Source: an uncultured Erysipelotrichaceae bacterium
GTDB lineage: Bacteria; Bacillota_I; Bacilli_A; Erysipelotrichales; Erysipelotrichaceae
DNA: 11,343 nucleotides
Assembly (NCBI GenBank): GCA_902796525.1
Contig: CADBPB010000194.1
Location: 1 to 11,343 of the forward strand
Direction: 5' to 3'
Part shown: positions 6,853 to 11,343 of the stretch, piece by piece
How positions within the stretch are numbered: the first letter of the stretch is position 1
How the letters are laid out: every line of letters begins with the position of its first letter
The notes under the pieces: generated by a model
The model's input: the letters and a program-made list of their open reading frames with translations, nothing else
What the model was told of the DNA's origin: nothing
Database searches by the model: none
Translations under genes and position numbers: made by a program

Positions 6853-7802
6853 TTTCGTTGATCGTTCCAATTTACAACAAAGCAAAGTTTCTGCCGGAAA
6901 CGTTGAACGCCATAGCGAAGCAGTCTTTTAGAGATTTCGAACTGCTTCTGGTGGATGACGGATCTATTGACGACAGCGTCGCTGTAGCGGAAACGGTCCT
7001 GAAGAAGAGCGATCTGACTTATCAGATCCTGCGGAAAGAGAACGGGGGGCAGTCCAGTGCCCGCAATTACGGTCTCGACAGAGCCAGAGGCGATTATGTG
7101 CTGTATTTGGATTCCGATGATGTGATAAGTCCTGATTTTCTGGAAAGACTTTCGTCTTCATTTCATGAAACTGTAGATTTTGTCTTTTGCGGTTTCTGCT
7201 ATGTCAAGGCGCAGACAGTGCCACAAGATGATGATCATGAACGATATCTGTATACCCGCGACGAACTTATCCGGCATTTTTTAAAGAGAGATATTTCTTT
7301 TGTCGTGCCTTCGATGCTATTTAGGAAGAGTTTTCTTCTGGAACATGAACTGCGTTTCCGTGAGGGGATCCGTTATTCGGAGGATCAGCTGTTTATCTGG
7401 GAAGTTCTATTCAAGGCTGCCCAAGCGGTCTATCTTCCGGCGAAACTGTATGGCTATTGTCTCAGGGAGAGTTCCATCATGACCGGTTCACCTTATGAAA
7501 GAATCATGGACGGCTTCAGAGTCTATGCTTCTTTCTGCGAGGAACTGAAAGAAAAATACGCCAATCATCATAAAGAAATCGCTATGATCCTTCCAAGATG
7601 GGAACTTGGTACATTATATACGGCAGCTAATCTGCTTGATTATGAACAGTATAAGAAGATTTATGAAACGATGGACGGCAGAAGCATTTTCCGACGTCTG
7701 AAAGGGATAAATGAACCGAAAGCTTATCTGCTGGCAGCGGTCTGTTCGCTGTCTCCCGGATTATTGTATGCGCTGTGCAGGAGGTTGGACCTGAATGGAT
7801 AG
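6849..7802 (+). CDS. Family 2 glycosyltransferase (GT-A fold)
   Basis: A 317-residue cytoplasmic or membrane-associated glycosyltransferase that would add one sugar to the growing lipid-linked repeat unit. It starts with ISLIVPIYNKAKFLPETL (2-19) and has LLVDDGSIDDS (33-43) for nucleotide binding, ENGGQSSARNYGLD (64-77), and YLDSDD (86-91) as the metal-binding DXD region. SEDQLF (177-182) carries the likely catalytic acidic pair E178/D179. The C-terminal 100 residues are helical with a short hydrophobic stretch (about 292-308) that may sit on the membrane. ATG 6849 is chosen over GTG 6843 because of AAGGAG at 6838-6843 and the ATGA overlap with the deacetylase stop. It overlaps the following GT4 gene by 8 bases. 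Neither donor nor acceptor can be read from the sequence. Confidence 0.93.
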   Translation: MISLIVPIYNKAKFLPETLNAIAKQSFRDFELLLVDDGSIDDSVAVAETVLKKSDLTYQILRKENGGQSSARNYGLDRARGDYVLYLDSDDVISPDFLERLSSSFHETVDFVFCGFCYVKAQTVPQDDDHERYLYTRDELIRHFLKRDISFVVPSMLFRKSFLLEHELRFREGIRYSEDQLFIWEVLFKAAQAVYLPAKLYGYCLRESSIMTGSPYERIMDGFRVYASFCEELKEKYANHHKEIAMILPRWELGTLYTAANLLDYEQYKKIYETMDGRSIFRRLKGINEPKAYLLAAVCSLSPGLLYALCRRLDLNG

Positions 7803-8901
7803 GATCATCGTTGTCACTTCCAATATCGCGCCTTATCGCTTATGCTGGTGTGAAGAACTGGCCCGTTTTTATGACGTTACGATCGTCTATACGAAGGATC
7901 ATGACTATGAACGGGATGACCGCTGGCTGCAGAAAGAATCGGCGTCCTGTCGGATCGTCAAACTGAAAAACGATAAAGATGAATATGATGCGTTATGCTT
8001 CGATGTGATCGATGTTCTGAAAAAAGACCCTGAAGCGCTGATCATCTTCGATGGCTACGGACCAAAGACGAATCTGCTGGGACTGCTTTACTGCAAGCTG
8101 AAGAAGCGTTTTACTTATACGAACGTGGATGGCTATCCTTTAGGAGAGGAGAGTTCCCGATGGAAACTGACGATCAAACGCTTCATCATCAGTCACCTGT
8201 GTACAGGATTCTTCTGCAGCTCCGAAGCGACAAAGGAACATCTCATTGAAAACGGGGCGAAGAGTGAAAATGTCCACGTGCACAATTTCTCTTCGATCAG
8301 TGAAGATCGGATCATCAGCAAACCTTTGAACGTTAAAGAAAAGCAGAAACTGCGCAAGGAAATGGGCATCGAAACCGAGAAACCGATCGTCATCAGCGTC
8401 GGCGCTTTCATTCCCCGGAAACGTTACGAAGATCTCATTCAGGCTGTTTTGAATTGTAGAAGCGATTGTCAGCTGTATCTTGTAGGCGGAAAGCCCACCG
8501 AAGGATATCTCCGTTTATCTCAAGGAAGCGACAGGATCCATTACATCGATTTCGTCTTGCCTGATCAGGTCTACCATTACTATCGGATCAGCGACCTGTT
8601 CGTGCTCCCTTCCCAGACCGATGTGTGGGGATTGGTCATCAACGAAGCCATGGCGGAAGCATTGCCCATCGTTTCCAGTGACAACTGCGTGGCTGCCAAG
8701 AGTCTGGTCGATGGCAATGGCGTCGTGTACCGGACCGGGGATGTCGATGAACTGACGAAAGCGATCGATGTCTGCTTGAATAAAGAAAAAAACCGTTCCA
8801 TGGCGATAAGAAGCCTCGAAATCATACGTGGCTACACGATCGAAGGCATGGTACAGCGGCAGCTTCCCTGGATCCGGAAGTATTTTGGTAATAAACAGTA
8901 A
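7795..8901 (+). CDS. Family 4 glycosyltransferase (GT-B fold)
   Basis: A 368-residue retaining-type glycosyltransferase, probably acting in the cytoplasm on the lipid-linked repeat unit. The N-terminal domain opens with VVTSNIAPYRLCWCEELA (6-23), typical of acceptor domains in this family. The C-terminal donor domain begins with ISVGAFIPRKRYEDLIQA (200-217), then LYLVGGKP (227-234), and ends with the signature DLFVLPSQTDVWGLVINEAM (267-286) and LPIVSSD. The usual E-x7-E pair appears as D276-x7-E284. AGGAGG at 7779-7784, 10 bases before ATG 7795, supports the start, and the gene overlaps the GT2 end by 8 bases. The DVWGLVINEAMA form is common in several GT4 subfamilies, so the sugar specificity is open. 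Confidence 0.92.
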   Translation: MDRIIVVTSNIAPYRLCWCEELARFYDVTIVYTKDHDYERDDRWLQKESASCRIVKLKNDKDEYDALCFDVIDVLKKDPEALIIFDGYGPKTNLLGLLYCKLKKRFTYTNVDGYPLGEESSRWKLTIKRFIISHLCTGFFCSSEATKEHLIENGAKSENVHVHNFSSISEDRIISKPLNVKEKQKLRKEMGIETEKPIVISVGAFIPRKRYEDLIQAVLNCRSDCQLYLVGGKPTEGYLRLSQGSDRIHYIDFVLPDQVYHYYRISDLFVLPSQTDVWGLVINEAMAEALPIVSSDNCVAAKSLVDGNGVVYRTGDVDELTKAIDVCLNKEKNRSMAIRSLEIIRGYTIEGMVQRQLPWIRKYFGNKQ

Positions 8902-8917
8902 ATGCGTTATACTTGAA

Positions 8918-9586
8918 ATGATGAAAACGCTTGTTGTGATACCTGCCTATAACGAACAGGACAACATCGTCCGACTGATGGAAGATGTCGAGAGCTACGG
9001 ATATGACTATCTTGTGATCAACGACTGTTCCCGGGATTCGACGAAGGACCTTCTGATCGATAACGATATCGTTCATCTCGATCTTCCGATCAACCTGGGA
9101 ATTGCCGGGGTAACGAGAGTCGGTTTCAAATACGCCAAAGACAGAGGCTATGACTGCGTCATCTGTATCGATGGCGATGGCCAGCATCTTCCTGAATATA
9201 TGAAGGATCTCATCGATGAGATTGAAAAAGGAAACGACTATGTCATCGGTTCCCGTTTCGTCAGCGAAAAGAAGCCTGTGACTTTGCGGATGCTGGGAAG
9301 CCGGCTATTGTGTCTGCTGATCCGGCTGAAAACCGGAAAAAAAGTGACCGATCCTACGAGCGGCATGAGAGCGTTAGGCAGAAGAGTTATTGAAGATTTT
9401 GCGGAATCGATGAATTTCTGTGCCGAACCAGATGCTTTGTGCCATCTGTTGCATCGGAACTTCAAGATCAAAGAAGTCCAAGTGGCGATGAAAGAAAGAG
9501 AAGCAGGCGTTTCTTATTTCCATAATCCGTTGAAGTCGATCTATTTCATGCTGGCGGTATCGCTGTCTATCATATTCATTCAATAA
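8918..9586 (+). CDS. DPM1-like family 2 glycosyltransferase (polyprenyl-phosphate sugar synthase type)
   Basis: A 222-residue GT2 protein of the dolichol-phosphate-mannose-synthase-like group. These enzymes usually move a sugar from a nucleotide donor to a polyprenyl phosphate at the inner membrane face. It begins MMKTLVVIPAYNEQDNI (1-17) and has INDCSRDST (34-42), LPINLGIAG (56-64), the catalytic DXD-containing IDGDGQHLPEYM (84-95), GSRFV (111-115), DPTSGMRALGRRV (145-157), and KEREAGVSYFHNPLKSI (192-208). A single hydrophobic C-terminal segment lies at about 207-221. An upstream in-frame ATG at 8828 would add 30 residues overlapping the GT4 gene and unlike the family, so 8918 (or the adjacent ATG 8921) is preferred. 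No SD is visible. A -10-like TATACT at 8908-8913, with TTGGTA 17 bases upstream, sits so close that a leaderless message is conceivable. The DUF2304 gene follows after 12 bases, a frequent pairing. Confidence 0.88.
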   Translation: MMKTLVVIPAYNEQDNIVRLMEDVESYGYDYLVINDCSRDSTKDLLIDNDIVHLDLPINLGIAGVTRVGFKYAKDRGYDCVICIDGDGQHLPEYMKDLIDEIEKGNDYVIGSRFVSEKKPVTLRMLGSRLLCLLIRLKTGKKVTDPTSGMRALGRRVIEDFAESMNFCAEPDALCHLLHRNFKIKEVQVAMKEREAGVSYFHNPLKSIYFMLAVSLSIIFIQ

Positions 9587-9598
9587 GAGGGTTTCTAT

Positions 9599-9952
9599 AT
9601 GACAAATGCTTTGAGATTGGGATTGCTGCTGGCATCGCTGATGGTGTTCCTGCTGATCCTTTATACCGTCATCAGACGGATGCTGAATATCAAGTATTCG
9701 ATCGTCTGGATCTTGTGGTCGCTGCTGAGTCTGCTCATGGCGATCTTCCCGGAGATCTTCTACAGTCTTTCGGATCTTCTGAGCATTCAGATTCCGGTCA
9801 ATACCGTTTTCCTGATCATGACGGCATTATTATATGCGCTAACCTTCTATGTCTATATCATGATCTCCAAGCACAACGAAGAGATCATCAAACTGACCTA
9901 TGAGATATCCGTACTCAAGAAAGAACTGGAAGATCTGAAAAAGAAACAATGA
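9599..9952 (+). CDS. DUF2304 small membrane protein, likely partner of the DPM-like GT2
   Basis: A 117-residue protein with three predicted membrane spans (about 6-25, 33-52 and 68-90) and a charged coiled-coil-like tail from 92 to 117 (HNEEIIKLTYEISVLKKELE). The pattern of a first helix, RR-x-x-N-I-K-YSIVWILWSLLSLLMAIFPE, a third helix and a heptad tail matches the DUF2304 family. DUF2304 genes are commonly next to DPM1-like glycosyltransferases whose own membrane part is short, as here, so a role as membrane anchor or scaffold is a reasonable inference, but no biochemical role is established that I know of. AAGAGGG at 9585-9591 gives a good SD 7 bases before ATG 9599. It overlaps the next glycosyltransferase by the ATGA at 9949-9952. 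Confidence 0.88.
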   Translation: MTNALRLGLLLASLMVFLLILYTVIRRMLNIKYSIVWILWSLLSLLMAIFPEIFYSLSDLLSIQIPVNTVFLIMTALLYALTFYVYIMISKHNEEIIKLTYEISVLKKELEDLKKKQ

Positions 9953-11175
9953 AAGACAGGATGTTTGTCGTTCCCGGCAGCTTCGTGCCTTACAACGACA
10001 CCGTTACTTTGCTGACATATAAACGATTAAGAAATCTTGACCTGGACATGGATGTTTTCTGTTTTCTGGGGAGAGCGGATCGCAGCATCGAAGAAGAATT
10101 AAAGAACGATCCGGCTTTCGACAAGTTTCATATCAAATATACAAGCGACCTGGATTGGGCTATCGCACGCAATCATCCTTTGCGTCTGCCTGTCAGTCTG
10201 TTGCTGATGCAGAAATATATCCGCGACAGCGTCAAAGAATTCGAGAAAAAACCATACAGATATCTCTATACTTCAATCGTTCCGGGCATTTCCCATCTGG
10301 CAGGTCTGGCGATCAAGAAAAAACATCCTGAAGTCATCTGGTATGCTTCGTTTTCGGACCCGTTCAAGGGTTCTCCTTACAAGAAGACCGATCTGAGCCG
10401 GAAGAGCCTTTTCTATAAGATCGCCTTTCCGGTCGGTTCATATTGTTTCTATAATGACCGCTATGAAGAGGCTGCCGTCAGATATGCGGATAAGCTGATC
10501 TTCATCTGCCCGGAACAGCGGGATTTTACCTTGAACCAGTATCCCGATACTGAAAAGCTCAAAGAGAAAACAGTGATCTATCCATTAACTTATCTGGAAA
10601 ACTGGCAAATGTACCGAGATCTTCTGGACTATGAACCGGTCAGGCACGAAGTAAAGCGGGCCGTTCATCTGGGCAGACTCTACGGCTTGAGAAGGATCGA
10701 TTCTTTTCTGGAAGCATTGAAAGAACTGAATGATGAGATTGAAGACTTGGATCAGCAGATTGTATTTCATCAGTACTCGGAAATACAGAAGGAAGATATC
10801 GCCAAGATAAGGGAATATGGATTGGAAAGACTGTTTTTCATTCATGACAAGGTTTCCTATAAGGAATCCATCGATCTTATGAAAGAAGCGGATATCCTGG
10901 TTCTCTTTGATACTCTGATGCCGAACGAAAAGATACAGCCTTATCTTCCCAGCAAAATCGTAGAATATCTGATGCTGAAGAAAGCGATCATGGGGATCTG
11001 CGATCCCAACAGCCCGAGTTACCGGATTCTGAAGGAATACGGCTATGATACGGTAGGTTCCGATAAAGATACGATCAAAGCCAACATCCTAAGGCTGTTG
11101 GAAGAGGATAGAAGCTATGATCATTCGTTGACAAAACTGAACAATGATTATTATGATAAGGTATTGATTGACTGA
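9949..11175 (+). CDS. GT-B glycosyltransferase, family 4-like
   Basis: A 408-residue protein with a two-domain GT-B layout. The N-terminal part opens with MFVVPGSFVPYNDTVTLLTYKRL (split around residue 20) and contains YLYTSIVPGISHLAGLA (105-121) and WYASFSDPFKGSPY (131-144). The C-terminal donor domain starts with AVHLGRLYGLRRIDSFLEAL (238-257), then LFFIHDKVSYKESIDLM (295-311), EADILVLFD (313-321) and PSKIVEYLMLKKAIMGI (334-350), the place where GT4 enzymes bind the donor nucleotide. The canonical E-x7-E is not obvious, since the P-S-K-I-x-E-Y-L version replaces it, as in many surface-glycan transferases. ATG 9949 overlaps the DUF2304 stop by 4 bases but has no SD; ATG 9961, giving MFVVPGSF, is a possible alternative start. 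Specificity is unknown. Confidence 0.78.
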   Translation: MKDRMFVVPGSFVPYNDTVTLLTYKRLRNLDLDMDVFCFLGRADRSIEEELKNDPAFDKFHIKYTSDLDWAIARNHPLRLPVSLLLMQKYIRDSVKEFEKKPYRYLYTSIVPGISHLAGLAIKKKHPEVIWYASFSDPFKGSPYKKTDLSRKSLFYKIAFPVGSYCFYNDRYEEAAVRYADKLIFICPEQRDFTLNQYPDTEKLKEKTVIYPLTYLENWQMYRDLLDYEPVRHEVKRAVHLGRLYGLRRIDSFLEALKELNDEIEDLDQQIVFHQYSEIQKEDIAKIREYGLERLFFIHDKVSYKESIDLMKEADILVLFDTLMPNEKIQPYLPSKIVEYLMLKKAIMGICDPNSPSYRILKEYGYDTVGSDKDTIKANILRLLEEDRSYDHSLTKLNNDYYDKVLID

Positions 11176-11178
11176 TCT

Positions 11179-11343
11179 ATGAAACTACCCGATTTAGGAC
11201 AGAGGATCAAAAAGAACTGCCATCACAAGGGGCTTGTGATTACTTTTTTATTATTACTTTGGGCTGTCGTCGTACTGGGAACGATCTTGATGTATCACAA
11301 CAGTCTAGGTAAGATCGCTTCAGGCAACGAGATATCGGATAAT
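11179..11343 (+). CDS. N-terminus of an unrecognised membrane-anchored protein (partial)
   Basis: Only the first 55 codons are inside the window and no stop is reached. The predicted start is a short basic segment (QRIKKNCHHKG, 8-18), then a single strong hydrophobic stretch at about 19-38 (LVITFLLLLWAVVVLGTILM), then polar sequence facing outward (YHNSLGKIASGN). By the positive-inside rule this is a signal anchor or first membrane helix with the following residues outside the cell. It starts 3 bases after the preceding stop, in the same reading frame (TGA TCT ATG), with no SD of its own, so translation by reinitiation is likely. Given the DPM-like GT2 and DUF2304 upstream, it could be a GT-C-type membrane glycosyltransferase using a polyprenyl-phosphate sugar, but the visible part does not show that. 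Confidence 0.6.
   Translation, partial: MKLPDLGQRIKKNCHHKGLVITFLLLLWAVVVLGTILMYHNSLGKIASGNEISDN

Noticed and set aside
8828..8917. N-terminal extension of the DPM-like GT2 from an upstream ATG
   Set aside because: The 30 extra residues lie wholly over the end of the GT4 gene and do not resemble the family; the conserved fold starts at MKTLVVIPAYNE.
1..11343. High density of GATC and ATCGAT words
   Set aside because: They fall mostly at in-frame Ile/Val/Asp codon junctions (ATC, GTC, GAT preferred), so codon preference explains them better than a repeat element or methylation-site cluster.

Overview
The window is part of a cell-surface polysaccharide (capsule or O-antigen-like) biosynthesis locus. 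All recognisable genes lie on the + strand and are packed into what looks like one or two operons. Strong Shine-Dalgarno (SD) sequences of the AGGAGG type, U-tract hairpins and a Staphylococcus-like CapE-CapF-CapG set suggest a low-to-mid GC member of the Bacillota (Firmicutes). An Erysipelotrichia- or Clostridia-like host is plausible, but the sequence alone does not fix the genus. There are no tRNA or rRNA genes, insertion sequences or CRISPR repeats.

Layout. Positions 1-254 hold the C-terminal end of a PIG-L (LmbE-type) deacetylase. Next come a multi-membrane-span Wzy-like polymerase (286-1467) and a Wzx flippase (1457-2755). Three nucleotide-sugar enzymes follow: CapE (2742-3758), CapF (3885-5027) and CapG (5028-6173). 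A 126-base gap between capE and capF holds two U-tract hairpins. After capG come a short NodB-type polysaccharide deacetylase (6166-6852), a GT2 glycosyltransferase (6849-7802), a GT4 glycosyltransferase (7795-8901), a dolichol-phosphate-mannose-synthase-like GT2 (8918-9586) with a DUF2304 membrane partner (9599-9952), and another GT-B glycosyltransferase (9949-11175). The window ends in the first 55 codons of a membrane-anchored protein (11179 onward).

How the genes fit together. CapE, CapF and CapG are the complete three-enzyme route from UDP-GlcNAc to UDP-N-acetyl-L-fucosamine. The glycosyltransferases would assemble a repeat unit on a polyprenyl carrier, Wzx would flip it and Wzy would polymerise it. 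Deacetylases of two unrelated folds suggest that N-acetyl or O-acetyl groups are removed at some step. The DPM-like GT2 with DUF2304 suggests a side branch that uses a polyprenyl-phosphate sugar as donor outside the membrane. The initiating phosphoglycosyltransferase and any chain-length regulators are not in the window. I found no clear new type of biological system. The most interesting signals are the double hairpin that splits the pathway operon, the deacetylase pair, and the polyprenyl-phosphate-sugar module running into the truncated last gene.
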